44,419 nt of DNA from an archaeon (GCA_020051845.1 JAGVQG010000019.1:1-44419), one strand, 5' to 3'; positions 1-8,597 are shown, counted from the stretch's first letter. Notes: generated from the letters alone by a model not told the origin. Numbers and translations: made by a program.

Positions 1-106
1 GGAAATCCCAGACAGGGTTCAGGAAGGAGAAATATCCCAACTGGGCGCACTTACCTATGATTATGCTGAAACCAAGGGTCAGAAAAATCCGCATCGTCGG
101 CTTCAT
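1..106 (-). CDS. Partial membrane protein, possibly DUF106/EMC3-like insertase
   Basis: Only the first 35 codons lie in the window; the frame stays open at the left edge. The start ATG is 2 bases beyond the secY stop, with CTGATC just upstream resembling the archaeal ribosome-binding site GGTGATC. The peptide has a short basic N-terminus, one hydrophobic segment (about residues 7-18) and then FLNPVWDF. DUF106 proteins, archaeal relatives of Oxa1/YidC/EMC3 membrane insertases, often carry an LNP-x-x-D sequence just before their first core membrane helix, and DUF106 commonly follows secY in archaea. The identity is inferred from that context and this short motif. An unrelated membrane protein is possible. 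Confidence 0.45.
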   Translation of the reverse strand, partial: MKPTMRIFLTLGFSIIIGKCAQLGYFSFLNPVWDF

Positions 107-108
107 GA

Positions 109-1503
109 TCAGCCGCCCATGAACTTACGCATCATGGGGTTCATGTCCATCATGTGCTGACGAGCGATGTCCTCGTACAGCCTGTAGACGATGTTGACAG
201 TCAGAAGAAGACCTGTGCCGCTCGTCACCGCGCCGGAGATGTCGGCGATACCTGCAAGGATACCGACAGCAATAGCACCCATTACAGTCAAAGGACCGAT
301 ATACCTGTCCAGAAGGCGCTCAAGCACGCGTTCGTCCCTTCGGAAACCAGGGATCTGCAAGCCAGAAGCCATGATCTGTTTCGCTTGGCTGCGCGCGTCC
401 ATTCCAGCGGTCTGTACCCAGAACCAGCTGAAGACGACACATCCGATAACAAGCGTCAGAAGATAGACCAACACGATCGGAATCTCGGCGACCCAACCGC
501 TGCCTTGGATGATATGCGGTACGAACTGCGGCGGATTCAACCAGGAAACAATGCCTGAGGTGGGCTGTCCATTGGCGAACTTTCCAAGCAATGGCAAGCC
601 CCAGTTCTGCATAAGCTGGCCCCAGAGCTGCAAATTAGCGATCAACGCAGAGACCAGGATGACGGGGATGTTGCTTGTATACATGAAGTGCAAAGGCCAA
701 CGGATGCCATGGCCACGCACGCGGCCGAATGAGAGCGGAATCTCGACCTTCATGGCCTGCAAGTAAACCGCTCCAAGGAAAATCAAGACAGTCGCTGCAA
801 CAGCCGATAACTGAAGCATGGCTGCCTGAGGATTGCCCTGTGCCATGCTCTGTATGAGCTGTGGAATAGCTCCTGTTGCGACATTCGGGTTGGTCGGACT
901 CGCGAGAGGCGAGAACGTCCTGATGAAAAGACTCTGTGAAACGCCAGCAGCGATGAACAACGAGATGCCCGAGCCGAAGCCCCATTTCGAGACGACCTCA
1001 TCCATGAACATCACGAGAATTCCTCCAAGGATGAGCTGCAGTACAAGCATGAGCTGCATCTGCAGGTAGATCACGGGCATGGCCTTCAGCGCAGGATCAG
1101 GAGCGAGACCTGACATGAACACATAGATCGCCGCTTCGAAGATGATGAAGAAAATAGAGAGCATCTTCTGCGTGCCCTGGAAACGCTTGCGGCCCTCATG
1201 GCTAGTGAGGTCGAACTTGACGATCGCCGCACCGTTAAGCAACTGCAGCACGATACTGGCAGTGACCAGCGGACCGATACCAAGGCTCAGGATGCTGCCG
1301 AAGCTAGCACCCAAGATGATAGACAGGAACTCGAAGCGCTGCAATGCGTTCTGGCCAAGACCGAAAAGCGGGATAAGACCAAGGAGAAAGAACAGGACGA
1401 GAATAATCATGGTCCACTTAAGCTTCTCCTTGAAAGAGAGGTTCTTTTGGGTGGGTCCTGCCACTTCAGGCAGGTTCGAAAGTATCGTGTCGTACAATCC
1501 CAT
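109..1503 (-). CDS. secY: Protein translocase subunit SecY
   Basis: Central channel of the Sec translocon, which moves unfolded proteins across or into the cytoplasmic membrane. The 464-residue product is the expected length for archaeal SecY/Sec61-alpha, with about ten hydrophobic segments, a cytosolic amphipathic N-terminus, and conserved features such as the GSILSLGIGP segment after the first membrane helix and FGSGISLFI in the middle. It lies 5 bases after rpl15 at the end of the ribosomal operon, its usual place. No signs of damage. Confidence 0.97.
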   Translation of the reverse strand: MGLYDTILSNLPEVAGPTQKNLSFKEKLKWTMIILVLFFLLGLIPLFGLGQNALQRFEFLSIILGASFGSILSLGIGPLVTASIVLQLLNGAAIVKFDLTSHEGRKRFQGTQKMLSIFFIIFEAAIYVFMSGLAPDPALKAMPVIYLQMQLMLVLQLILGGILVMFMDEVVSKWGFGSGISLFIAAGVSQSLFIRTFSPLASPTNPNVATGAIPQLIQSMAQGNPQAAMLQLSAVAATVLIFLGAVYLQAMKVEIPLSFGRVRGHGIRWPLHFMYTSNIPVILVSALIANLQLWGQLMQNWGLPLLGKFANGQPTSGIVSWLNPPQFVPHIIQGSGWVAEIPIVLVYLLTLVIGCVVFSWFWVQTAGMDARSQAKQIMASGLQIPGFRRDERVLERLLDRYIGPLTVMGAIAVGILAGIADISGAVTSGTGLLLTVNIVYRLYEDIARQHMMDMNPMMRKFMGG

Positions 1504-1508
1504 GGTTT

Positions 1509-1943
1509 CTACTTCGTCACGAGCTCGCCGCCCGCGGCCTTGAGCTTATCAGCGACCTTGGCGGCACTGCGGGCGACGGTGACCTTGATCTTATGCGTCA
1601 GTTTTCCGCCGCCGACGAGCTTGTCGTAGCCGAGAGCATCGAGGTCGACATGGTATATATCTCCTTCCTTTTTCGCCAACTTGTCCTGGACCCATTGTTC
1701 AACGTGGGCATCCAGGTCGCGGCAATTGATTATCAGATCGTCATGGCTGCTGTGCAGCACGAAACCTTCCTTTCCGAAGTAGTCCGCAGGATAGCTGCGC
1801 TTCTGCGAGTCCGACTTCTTGCCCGAACTCGCGTTTCCGAAGCCACCCTTGTTGCCCGAGCCACGATGGGCGCGGCCATAGCCATGTGTACGCGAACCTC
1901 GCATGCGGCACAGCTTCTTGGTCTTCTTGACTACCATTTTCAC
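1509..1943 (-). CDS. rpl15: 50S ribosomal protein L15 (uL15)
   Basis: Large-subunit ribosomal protein of 144 aa. The N-terminal third is the Gly/Arg/Lys-rich extended tail typical of uL15 (RMRGSRTHGYGRAHRGSGNKGG), which threads into 23S rRNA, followed by the globular domain. The start ATG overlaps the rpl30 stop by 4 bases (ATGA), suggesting translational coupling. It sits between L30 and SecY as in most archaea. Confidence 0.95.
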   Translation of the reverse strand: MKMVVKKTKKLCRMRGSRTHGYGRAHRGSGNKGGFGNASSGKKSDSQKRSYPADYFGKEGFVLHSSHDDLIINCRDLDAHVEQWVQDKLAKKEGDIYHVDLDALGYDKLVGGGKLTHKIKVTVARSAAKVADKLKAAGGELVTK

Positions 1944-2299
1944 TCCACCATTCTCTTGATAAGATCGTTGATCTTGACACCGCGGTCACCCAGAGCGCCG
2001 CCCTTCGCGAAAGGCAATTTGGCGCCCTTGTGGCTGTAGCCCTTACGGGGCGGATTGAGCCTGAAATGGGTGGCCTTCGCATCCTTCTTGACCTTGCGAA
2101 CCAGAGCCAATGTCTCATCAGAGATAGGACCCCAGGTGAGCAGGCCGGCGACCTTCGCGATCATGCCGCGCTTTTCGGCATTGTCATCGACGATGGCGCA
2201 GGAGTTCGGCACGTCCAGATGAAGGACCTTCAAAGCGAACGCTTCATTGGCGCTCATCCTGATGCCGGAGCGCACGCGAACGACAACTATACTGGTCAT
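1940..2299 (-). CDS. rpl30: 50S ribosomal protein L30 (uL30)
   Basis: 119 aa beginning MTSIVVVRVRSG. A longer reading upstream is only open sequence inside rps5 in another frame. The chosen ATG overlaps the rps5 stop by 4 bases (ATGA), as at neighbouring junctions. The N-terminal 60 residues are the L30 fold (VVVRVRSGI, then LHLDVPNSCAIVDDN). The C-terminal part has the archaeal Gly/Lys-rich segment NPPRKGYSHKGAKLPF. Archaeal uL30 is usually about 150 aa, so this one is short; the reduction lies in the middle region. Confidence 0.93.
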   Translation of the reverse strand: MTSIVVVRVRSGIRMSANEAFALKVLHLDVPNSCAIVDDNAEKRGMIAKVAGLLTWGPISDETLALVRKVKKDAKATHFRLNPPRKGYSHKGAKLPFAKGGALGDRGVKINDLIKRMVE

Positions 2300-3126
2300 C
2301 GGCGTGCCTCCGCGACAGGCCCTTCGATCATGCCGGTAGCCTCGACACCCTTGGGAGTCGTCTTGTAGACGGCCAACTTTTTGAGGGCGTCGATAAGCGC
2401 GAAAACGAGGTTGCGCGTCCTGCGAGTCTGGCCGGACGCCTTTGACCATATATCCTTGACTCCGGCGAGCGCGAGCACCGTTGCGCAGTTGGGTTCGATG
2501 ACAAGACCATTCCCTTTCGGAGCTGGCATGAGCTTGATGCGGATAGAACCGCATTTGCCTTCGACGGTGAATGGGATGCTGTGTGGTTCAGTGGTGTTGC
2601 TTTCCCAGGAACCGGAACCACGGCGTATCATGAAAACATTGAGTTTGGCGTTGCGCAGCGCTTTCACGCGGGCAGGCACGGTATCTTTGCTCTTACCATA
2701 GCCGATGCCGACGACACCATCCCTGTTGCCGATCACGGCAAGGGTACCGAACGAAGGTTTGTTGCCCTCGGGCGTCTTCTTCTGCGTCTGCTTGAAAAGC
2801 CTGCGTTGACCGCCGCCGAACTTACCACGGCTCTGGCCGATCCAAAGCATATCGCTCTCGACATTCGGCATCAGTATGTCGACTATCTGGGCCTCCATTA
2901 TGCGCTCGCCTGAACGGAGCGCCTGGACTATGGTGGTTATCTCCCCTGACTTGACGCGCTGGCCAAGCCGGGTCTTCGGAGTCCATGCGGCGACATCGAA
3001 ATTAGGTTTGAGTTCTGCCGGAGTCGGCGCGACCTCGATATCAGGGATCTGCGTGATGACATCCTTTTCGACATCGAGCACTGGTTTCTCGACGTCCTCT
3101 GCCGGTGCGATTGTTTCATCTGCCAT
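2296..3126 (-). CDS. rps5: 30S ribosomal protein S5 (uS5)
   Basis: Small-subunit protein at the decoding/mRNA-entry region. From ATG 3126 it is 276 aa: an acidic N-terminal extension of roughly 40 residues, the double-stranded-RNA-binding-like domain, then the C-terminal S5 domain. I prefer ATG 3126 over the in-frame GTG at 3135 because GTGATC, complementary to the archaeal 16S 3' end, lies 3 bases before it and it follows the rpl18 stop by 5 bases. The GTG would overlap rpl18. The acidic N-terminal tail is unusual but starts within the normal operon position. Confidence 0.94.
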   Translation of the reverse strand: MADETIAPAEDVEKPVLDVEKDVITQIPDIEVAPTPAELKPNFDVAAWTPKTRLGQRVKSGEITTIVQALRSGERIMEAQIVDILMPNVESDMLWIGQSRGKFGGGQRRLFKQTQKKTPEGNKPSFGTLAVIGNRDGVVGIGYGKSKDTVPARVKALRNAKLNVFMIRRGSGSWESNTTEPHSIPFTVEGKCGSIRIKLMPAPKGNGLVIEPNCATVLALAGVKDIWSKASGQTRRTRNLVFALIDALKKLAVYKTTPKGVEATGMIEGPVAEARR

Positions 3127-3131
3127 TGTGA

Positions 3132-3707
3132 TCACTTCAACTTCTTCTTGATGTCATCTATGTGAGCGGGCAACTGCTCGGGAGCGAGCCCGTTCTTGAT
3201 GTATGCCGAAAAGGTCTTATTGTATATCTTTTCGTCTTTCTTGAGCATCTTAGCGTAATCCGCGATGTGTTTGCCTGTGAGGCGGTCCTCGCTGGGCAAC
3301 GCCGCTTTATCGACAGGAATAGACAGGCCTGCCGCAAGCGCTCCTGCGACGGCGGCGAAAAGCACTGATCCACCGACCGGTGTCGAAAGACCGATGTCGA
3401 CGATGGCCTTGGCGATCTTCTTGTCCTTGGCCTTGTTGGCCAGCAGCATGCCGCACAGGTAGGCTGCAGGCACGTTGCTCATGCCGCCTTTGTAGCCCTT
3501 CTTGTGCAGTTCCTCGGTCGTGGCGCTCACGAGCACCTTGTCGCCAGTGGGTTCATATTGTACCAGCTGTAGTCTCATGTGGTGCAGCGACTTGCGGATC
3601 ACGAGACGCACTGTCTCGCCCGCGAGCAGCTTCAGCCGCTTGTGATAATCAGTCCGGCCGGTCCTCTTGCGACGGTATCCGACCACATATTTTTGGTTTG
3701 TTGCCAT
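3132..3707 (-). CDS. rpl18: 50S ribosomal protein L18 (uL18)
   Basis: 5S rRNA-binding protein of the large subunit. The 191 aa match archaeal/eukaryotic uL18 (L5e type), longer than bacterial L18. It starts MATNQKYVVGYRRKRTGRTDY, the basic RNA-binding N-terminus of the family, and carries the family segment KSLHHMRLQLV. It follows rpl19e with one base between the two coding regions. Confidence 0.95.
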   Translation of the reverse strand: MATNQKYVVGYRRKRTGRTDYHKRLKLLAGETVRLVIRKSLHHMRLQLVQYEPTGDKVLVSATTEELHKKGYKGGMSNVPAAYLCGMLLANKAKDKKIAKAIVDIGLSTPVGGSVLFAAVAGALAAGLSIPVDKAALPSEDRLTGKHIADYAKMLKKDEKIYNKTFSAYIKNGLAPEQLPAHIDDIKKKLK

Positions 3708-3708
3708 A

Positions 3709-4149
3709 TTATTTCAGGAACAAATTCTGTTCCTCACAGTAAATCTTGACGTGACGCTCACTCCTGAAAAATCCGCCCTTGGCCTTGTTGTACAAGGCGC
3801 GGAAATTCTCGTCGGTGATCTTATTCCGTTCGCGCAGCCTGAACAGCAATGCGCGCTGGATCCTGATGCGGGAAATCCAGGCGTCCTTGGTGTTTGCACG
3901 GGCGTTGGCGCGACCCTTCCTTTTGCCGTGGCCACGGAGTCGTCCCTTTGCCACTTGCTTGGCGCGCTGTTTCCTTCGGGCATTCGAATGTCCCTGGATC
4001 TTCAAGCGCGTGATCGCGCCTTGCTTGATGAGTGACTGGACGTCGGTGTTCGTGATGGCTTCCTTTATATCGGAGAGACGCTCGGTGTCGAACCTGATCC
4101 TATGCGGTGAGCATTTGAGAATCTGTGCTGCGAGTCTTCGTTGTATCAT
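3709..4149 (-). CDS. rpl19e: 50S ribosomal protein L19e (eL19)
   Basis: Archaeal/eukaryotic-specific large-subunit protein of 146 aa, the usual size. Conserved elements include the N-terminal QRRLAAQILKC, IKQGAITRLKIQGHS, and the very basic segment GHGKRKGRANAR that contacts 23S rRNA. GGAG lies 7 bases before the ATG. Neighbours L32e and L18 are the standard order. Confidence 0.96.
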   Translation of the reverse strand: MIQRRLAAQILKCSPHRIRFDTERLSDIKEAITNTDVQSLIKQGAITRLKIQGHSNARRKQRAKQVAKGRLRGHGKRKGRANARANTKDAWISRIRIQRALLFRLRERNKITDENFRALYNKAKGGFFRSERHVKIYCEEQNLFLK

Positions 4150-4150
4150 C

Positions 4151-4726
4151 TTAACGCTCCTTCTGTATCATGACCTTTTCGGCTTCCTTGCGTTCAGCTT
4201 CCTTCCTGTCTTCAGGAGACATCTCCTTCTGAGGTTGCGGCTTCTTCGGCTCGGACTTCTTGAGCGCGGGCTTGTCTCCCTTCTTGGCGGCATTCGCGCG
4301 CTCTTCCTTATGTGCCTTGATCTCGGCCTGGACCTTTGAGGCGTAACCCTTCGCGTCCTTGACGTTGAGTATTGTGATGTTCTTCTTGAGCAGCGCGTCG
4401 ATGAGCTGTATCTTCGAACGCTTGCCGACGCCGGCGGCTATCATGGCGCCATGGGTCTTAGCATCGATGAGTGATATATCGTTGATTGAATTGACCTGCA
4501 CAGGCCAGAGGCCGCTAGGATGGCAACCCTCGACGGCAGCGGGCGAACCCCAACCGACAGTGGGCACGGCCCTGTGTCCTGCCATCTTGTGCCGCATCTT
4601 CGAATGCAGTCCCTTCGGCTTGCGCCAACCAGTGGTGCCCAGGTTAGGCCTGTGTGTTGTGTCCTGGCGCTTGAACTCGGGCTTGCGGTCCTTGATGGCC
4701 TTCCTCAACTTGAGCATATCAGCCAT
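4151..4726 (-). CDS. rpl32e: 50S ribosomal protein L32e (eL32) with charged C-terminal tail
   Basis: Residues 1 to about 130 match archaeal eL32: FKRQDTTHRPNLGTTGWRKPKGLHS is spread over the N-terminal rRNA-binding part, followed by VGWGSPAAVEGCHPSG. About 60 further residues form a Lys/Glu/Pro-rich tail with no globular look. Archaeal eL32 normally ends near 130-150 aa, so the tail is an addition; other ribosomal proteins here carry similar tails (L24, L22, S3). The start overlaps the rpl6 stop by one base. Confidence 0.94.
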   Translation of the reverse strand: MADMLKLRKAIKDRKPEFKRQDTTHRPNLGTTGWRKPKGLHSKMRHKMAGHRAVPTVGWGSPAAVEGCHPSGLWPVQVNSINDISLIDAKTHGAMIAAGVGKRSKIQLIDALLKKNITILNVKDAKGYASKVQAEIKAHKEERANAAKKGDKPALKKSEPKKPQPQKEMSPEDRKEAERKEAEKVMIQKER

Positions 4727-5268
4727 CAGAAATCAACCCCTGCTTTGTGAATGATATATAGTCCGTCCTGGAAAATGCGGCGGTCGCGCTTGCTCACGAA
4801 AGTGAGACCCTCGAACTTCGAGGCCGTGCGGCCGGCGAGCTCGAGATCGGGAGATTCTATCTCGACGATGTCGCCGTTTATCTTGACCTTGACGCCCATG
4901 TCGAACTTGATCGTGCGCGGCACCTTTTCTCCAAGGAAGTTCTTGATGACCAACTCGTTGCCGGTCACGGTGACATTCATCGGGAAGTGGCTCGCGCACA
5001 CCTTGAGCTTGTAGGTGAATGGCGTCTGGACGCCGGTGACCATGTTCTTGATGTGGGCCTCGATGCTGCCCATGTGCATCTTCTCGCGCTTGGTCGCGGG
5101 ATTGCTGTTTATGACGATCCTATTACCGTCCAACTTCAGGGTGATGTTCGGTTGCAGGAGTGTGCGTGTGACAGTCCCCGCAGCACCCTTGACAGTCACG
5201 TCACGGCCCGCGAACTTCACTTCGACGCCGTCAGGCACATCAACCGAATAGGTGATCTCTTTCTTCAT
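4726..5268 (-). CDS. rpl6: 50S ribosomal protein L6 (uL6)
   Basis: 180 aa, standard archaeal length, with the two tandem alpha/beta L6 domains. The N-terminal domain shows VEVKFAGRDVTVKGAAGTVTR and the second domain the FLGEKVPRTI motif of archaeal uL6. It overlaps the rps8 stop by one base and the rpl32e start by one base, consistent with coupled translation. Confidence 0.96.
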   Translation of the reverse strand: MKKEITYSVDVPDGVEVKFAGRDVTVKGAAGTVTRTLLQPNITLKLDGNRIVINSNPATKREKMHMGSIEAHIKNMVTGVQTPFTYKLKVCASHFPMNVTVTGNELVIKNFLGEKVPRTIKFDMGVKVKINGDIVEIESPDLELAGRTASKFEGLTFVSKRDRRIFQDGLYIIHKAGVDF

Positions 5269-5657
5269 CAGTAGCAGTAGGCGATCAGCCTGCCTCCGAC
5301 ATTCTCCTTCTTAGCCTCATCAAGGGTCATAAGGCCCTTCGAGGTCGATATGATTATGACGCCAACACCCTGGGCGGGCAGGAAACGCTTCTCGTACTTC
5401 TCGAACGCATCGGTCTGGACGGCGAAGCGAGGCTTGATGACGCCGGCGTTGTTTATGGTGCCGAGCAGAGGGACCTTGAGGACTGATCCGCGGGTGGTGT
5501 CCCGCTCTTCGAAAACACCGACATAGCCGTGCTTGTTGAGTATCTCGAGCACGCGCTTGGCGAGCAGGCCGACAGGGTAGAGCTGCACGCTATCGCGGCC
5601 GATCCTTTCATAGTTGACGATCTTTGACATTGCGTTAGCGAGCGGGTCGTTGTTCAT
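5268..5657 (-). CDS. rps8: 30S ribosomal protein S8 (uS8)
   Basis: 129 aa primary 16S rRNA-binding protein. It begins MNNDPLANAMSKIVNYERIG, typical of archaeal uS8, and contains the conserved STSKGLMTLDEAKKENVGGRLI C-terminal RNA-binding loop (TS-x-G-x-M). It follows rps14 by 8 bases. GGAG is close to the ATG. Confidence 0.96.
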   Translation of the reverse strand: MNNDPLANAMSKIVNYERIGRDSVQLYPVGLLAKRVLEILNKHGYVGVFEERDTTRGSVLKVPLLGTINNAGVIKPRFAVQTDAFEKYEKRFLPAQGVGVIIISTSKGLMTLDEAKKENVGGRLIAYCY

Positions 5658-5665
5658 TTTTTCTC

Positions 5666-5896
5666 CTAGTTATATTTCTTGAAACCTATGCTGAGCGCGG
5701 TATCCTTGAAGCAGAGCCTGCACAGGTGCAGACCGTACTTGCTGATGTGTCCACCGATGCGGCCGCAGCGCTTGCACTTGAACAGCGCGGCTCCGGTCGT
5801 CCGTATCTTGGGTGAATTGTGCTTGATGTATTTGTCCCTGATAACCGGTTTGGCTTTGAGCTGTTTGAGCGTCTTCCTCCAATCCTTGGATGTCAT
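5666..5896 (-). CDS. rps14: 30S ribosomal protein S14, zinc type (uS14)
   Basis: 76 aa with a zinc ribbon made by Cys41, Cys44, Cys59 and Cys62 (CKRC...CRLC) and the C-terminal GFKKY seen in archaeal uS14. Archaeal S14 is usually 50-56 aa; this form carries about 20 extra N-terminal residues ([17 protein letters not shown]). No later in-frame Met is available, so the longer start is kept. It overlaps the rpl5 stop by one base. Confidence 0.95.
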   Translation of the reverse strand: MTSKDWRKTLKQLKAKPVIRDKYIKHNSPKIRTTGAALFKCKRCGRIGGHISKYGLHLCRLCFKDTALSIGFKKYN

Positions 5897-6417
5897 TATC
5901 GCTCCTCCTGTTCGCCGATTGTGATCCCGAATCTCTGCTTCATGAAATCCATCGACTGTTCCTTGGTGATCTTGTGCTTCTTGCCGACGCTGACGGCGCG
6001 GACGCGCCTGCGCTTGACGTGGAATCCCGGCTTCTCGAGCGTCACGCAGACCTGCAGTCCCATGACGCCGATCTTAGGGTCGTACTTCGCGCCCTCTATC
6101 TCTATGTGTTCAGGGATGCCGAACGCGATGCTGCCTGCGTTGTCGAAATGCCTTGGGCTGAGCTTGAACTCCTTTGCCTTGAGTGTGCGTTTGAGCATAT
6201 CCTCGGCCTTCTTGCCTCGCAACGTGAGCCGCACGCCGACAGGCAGACCAGGACGCAAACCCCATGTCGGGATTCGCTTCTTGGTTATCCTCTTCTGAGG
6301 TTCGATACCGGTGAGGCTCTTGATGACAGTCATGCCCTTCTCGAGCACGGTCTGTTCCTTGCCGGCGCCTATGTTAAGCGTCAGCTTCTCTATCCTCACC
6401 TGTTGCATCGGATTCAT
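5896..6417 (-). CDS. rpl5: 50S ribosomal protein L5 (uL5)
   Basis: 5S rRNA-binding protein at the central protuberance; 173 aa as expected in archaea. Conserved elements are [11 protein letters not shown] near the start, [19 protein letters not shown], and [15 protein letters not shown]. The ATG overlaps the rps4e stop by 4 bases and is preceded by TATCACA. Confidence 0.96.
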   Translation of the reverse strand: MNPMQQVRIEKLTLNIGAGKEQTVLEKGMTVIKSLTGIEPQKRITKKRIPTWGLRPGLPVGVRLTLRGKKAEDMLKRTLKAKEFKLSPRHFDNAGSIAFGIPEHIEIEGAKYDPKIGVMGLQVCVTLEKPGFHVKRRRVRAVSVGKKHKITKEQSMDFMKQRFGITIGEQEER

Positions 6418-7085
6418 TGTGATATTATGCCCTCTGGAATGACGAACGCGTATTCGGTGAGCGTCTGCTCGGTCTGGTCGTTGACGCTGAACCTGATACG
6501 TTCCTCTGCGATGTCCTCGACAACGCCGACAACGCCCGCGTGCTTGCCTGCGGTGAGCAGGATCTTAGCGCCCTTTTCGAGCTTGAGCGTGTCACCGATC
6601 TTCTGGCTCGGCAGGTCCAGCACTATGGTGTCGCCTGTCATGATGTCCTTCTTGTCGGTCAGCAGGTTGCGGCCGCCGGAAAGGTTGAGCTGCATCTTGC
6701 CGCCGGTGATTATCCGCTTGCCGAGAACCCGGCATGGCTTGGTCTTGGTGGCTTTAACATCCACCTTCTTGAGTATGATGCGGGCCTTGTTGTCGATGAG
6801 CACGCGATAGTGCTCGTTGGCATTGAGGAGCGAGACCACGTCCATGAGGCCGACCGGGAACTTGTAGTCCTTGATGCGGCGTCCATCGACCATGACCTCG
6901 GTATTGAGCATTATGAGCCTCGCTTCCTTCGTGGTCGATGCGTGTCCAAGACGCTTGAGCAGAAGGCCAAGCGGCATGCTCTGCTCCATAAGATGCGCGC
7001 CGGGCGATGGTCGCATGACGTAGGCATGCTCTTTCCTTGGCAGCTGCCAGCTGTTCGGTGCCGCGTATCTCTTGAGGTAACTCAT
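6414..7085 (-). CDS. rps4e: 30S ribosomal protein S4e (eS4)
   Basis: Archaeal/eukaryotic small-subunit protein of 223 aa. The N-terminal HLKR-like motif is YLKRYAAPNSWQLPRK. An S4 RNA-binding domain lies near residues 40-90 (LGHASTTKEARLIM) and a KOW-like segment (KILLTAGKHAGVVG) near the C-terminus. GGAG precedes the ATG by 7 bases, and the start overlaps the rpl24 stop by 4 bases. Confidence 0.96.
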   Translation of the reverse strand: MSYLKRYAAPNSWQLPRKEHAYVMRPSPGAHLMEQSMPLGLLLKRLGHASTTKEARLIMLNTEVMVDGRRIKDYKFPVGLMDVVSLLNANEHYRVLIDNKARIILKKVDVKATKTKPCRVLGKRIITGGKMQLNLSGGRNLLTDKKDIMTGDTIVLDLPSQKIGDTLKLEKGAKILLTAGKHAGVVGVVEDIAEERIRFSVNDQTEQTLTEYAFVIPEGIISQ

Positions 7086-7525
7086 TGTGATTCTCCTTTA
7101 TTGGACGCCTTAGGTGCGACCTTGGCAGCGGGCTTCGCAGGAACCGTCGCGACCTTCTTCTGCTGCGCCGGCTGCGTGCGCTTCTTGTCCTCTACGATCT
7201 CGGTGATCAGCAGATTGCTAGGATGGAACGGGTACTGGGCCTTGCTGCCGTCCTTGCGGCTGCGGTCTATGCCCGTGATGAAGACGCGCTGCGCCTTGAC
7301 ATCGACCCTCTCCACCTTCCCTGACTTCTTCCGGTATTGCCCTGTCGTGACGATGACCTTGTCGCCGACACGGACGCGCAACGAGCGGGTCTTCAGCTTC
7401 TCGCGCAACTCCTTGCAGAGGTGAGCGGCCAACATCTTACCCTGAAGATGCAACGGCGCATTGTAATTATAGAGCCGTTGTTTCGACGGTTTGTTGCTTG
7501 ATTTCCAGCTTGTTGCGAATTTCAT
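7082..7525 (-). CDS. rpl24: 50S ribosomal protein L24 (uL24)
   Basis: 147 aa. The first 110 or so residues match archaeal uL24/L26e: KFATSWKSSNKPSKQR, YNAPLHLQGKMLAAHL, and a KOW domain with VRVGDKVIV and GKVERV. The last 35 residues form an Ala/Lys/Pro-rich tail not usual for the family. It helps start folding of 23S rRNA. It follows rpl14 by 4 bases. Confidence 0.95.
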   Translation of the reverse strand: MKFATSWKSSNKPSKQRLYNYNAPLHLQGKMLAAHLCKELREKLKTRSLRVRVGDKVIVTTGQYRKKSGKVERVDVKAQRVFITGIDRSRKDGSKAQYPFHPSNLLITEIVEDKKRTQPAQQKKVATVPAKPAAKVAPKASNKGESQ

Positions 7526-7529
7526 TTTA

Positions 7530-7931
7530 TCACACGATTATAGATGCGTTCTTTGATAGCAGAGGCCATCGGTCAGCCACTTCCTTGGCTATGGGCCCCT
7601 TGATGATCGTCCCCTTCGGGTTTCCGTCCTTGTCCTTGACCACGACGGCGGCGTTGTCCTCGAATGAAATGCGCGTGCCGTCCTTGCGGCGCCATTCCTT
7701 CTTCGCGCGGACAATGACCGCGTAGACGACCTGTTTCCTCATGTCAGGACGACCGCTCTTCACGGACGCCATCACCAGATCGGCGACGGCAGCCTGGGGC
7801 ACTCGGCCCTTGACCGTCTTGTGGCGGTTGACCGTCATGATCTTGATGATCTTCGCGCCGGAGTTGTCGCAAGTCTCGACCCACGCGCCGTGGTTGAGGG
7901 CGCGCGTCATCCTGCTGGTGACCGCTTTCAT
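7530..7931 (-). CDS. rpl14: 50S ribosomal protein L14 (uL14)
   Basis: 133 aa, standard for archaeal uL14. Highly conserved motifs are visible: CDNSGAKIIKIMTV, RMPQA-like RVPQAAVADLV, and the C-terminal IKGPIAKEVADRWP. It binds 23S rRNA at the intersubunit face. The start overlaps the rps17 stop by 4 bases. Confidence 0.97.
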   Translation of the reverse strand: MKAVTSRMTRALNHGAWVETCDNSGAKIIKIMTVNRHKTVKGRVPQAAVADLVMASVKSGRPDMRKQVVYAVIVRAKKEWRRKDGTRISFEDNAAVVVKDKDGNPKGTIIKGPIAKEVADRWPLLSKNASIIV

Positions 7932-8284
7932 TCTTCAGCCTCCGTCTTAGGATGTTCCTTCGGCTTCTCGCTGCGCGCGACGACGCCGGCCTTGAGGTCT
8001 CCCTCACGGGCGACGTAGCCGAAGTTCACACCGAGCTTCTCGATGATGATGAATGATTTTGTCTTGCTGAGCTTTCGGCATTCCATGATGCGCACCTGGT
8101 CGCCGACCTTGGCGTTGATGCTCTCCGGATTGTGCGCCTTGACCCGCGTACGCTTTGTGAGGTATCTCTCATACTTCGGGATATAGATAGTCCTAGGCCA
8201 CTCGACCGTGACCGTCTTCTGCATCTTTGCGTTGATGACGGTTCCGACGAATTCACGTCCCCTTGTTCCGATTGTGTTTTCCAT
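7928..8284 (-). CDS. rps17: 30S ribosomal protein S17 (uS17)
   Basis: 118 aa OB-fold 16S rRNA-binding protein. Family motifs include REFVGTVINAKMQKTVTVEW, YERYLTKRTRVKAHNP and the RIMECRKLSKTKSF core. It follows the aIF1 gene with a single intervening base. Many archaea have the RNase P subunit Rnp1/Rpp29 gene between these two, and it is absent here. The last 25 residues are charged. Confidence 0.95.
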   Translation of the reverse strand: MENTIGTRGREFVGTVINAKMQKTVTVEWPRTIYIPKYERYLTKRTRVKAHNPESINAKVGDQVRIMECRKLSKTKSFIIIEKLGVNFGYVAREGDLKAGVVARSEKPKEHPKTEAEE

Positions 8285-8285
8285 G

Positions 8286-8597
8286 TTAACCTTTGACTAT
8301 GATCATCTCGGGCGCGAAACCCGCAGCGACAAGGATGCCCTTAGCTTCCCTAAGGTGGTTCCCTTGGAGTTCGATGTTGTTGTCCTTGACCGTTCCGCCG
8401 CAAGCCAGCTTGCTTTTGAGCGTCTTGGCCAATTCCTTGATGTCGACTTCCTTTGGGTCGACGCCTGTGATCACGGTATAGCTCTTCTTGAACTTCTTCT
8501 CGATGATACCGATCTCGATCTTTTGGCTCTCCTTCGCTATGCTTTCACACACGCATAGTTCCTCTGGCAAGCCGCAGGTCTCACAAACGTCGCTCAT
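8286..8597 (-). CDS. Translation initiation factor aIF1 (SUI1 family)
   Basis: 103 aa, the usual length. Archaeal aIF1 binds the small subunit near the P site and monitors start-codon selection. The N-terminus has the Cys cluster Cys5, Cys8, Cys15, Cys17 (CETCGLPEELCVC) common in archaeal members. The SUI1 domain follows, with VITGVDPKEVDIKELAKTLK, the Gly-rich LACGGTVK loop, and LQGNHLREAKGILVAAGF. Its place between L29 and S17 is the archaeal standard. It overlaps the rpl29 stop by 4 bases. Confidence 0.95.
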   Translation of the reverse strand: MSDVCETCGLPEELCVCESIAKESQKIEIGIIEKKFKKSYTVITGVDPKEVDIKELAKTLKSKLACGGTVKDNNIELQGNHLREAKGILVAAGFAPEMIIVKG

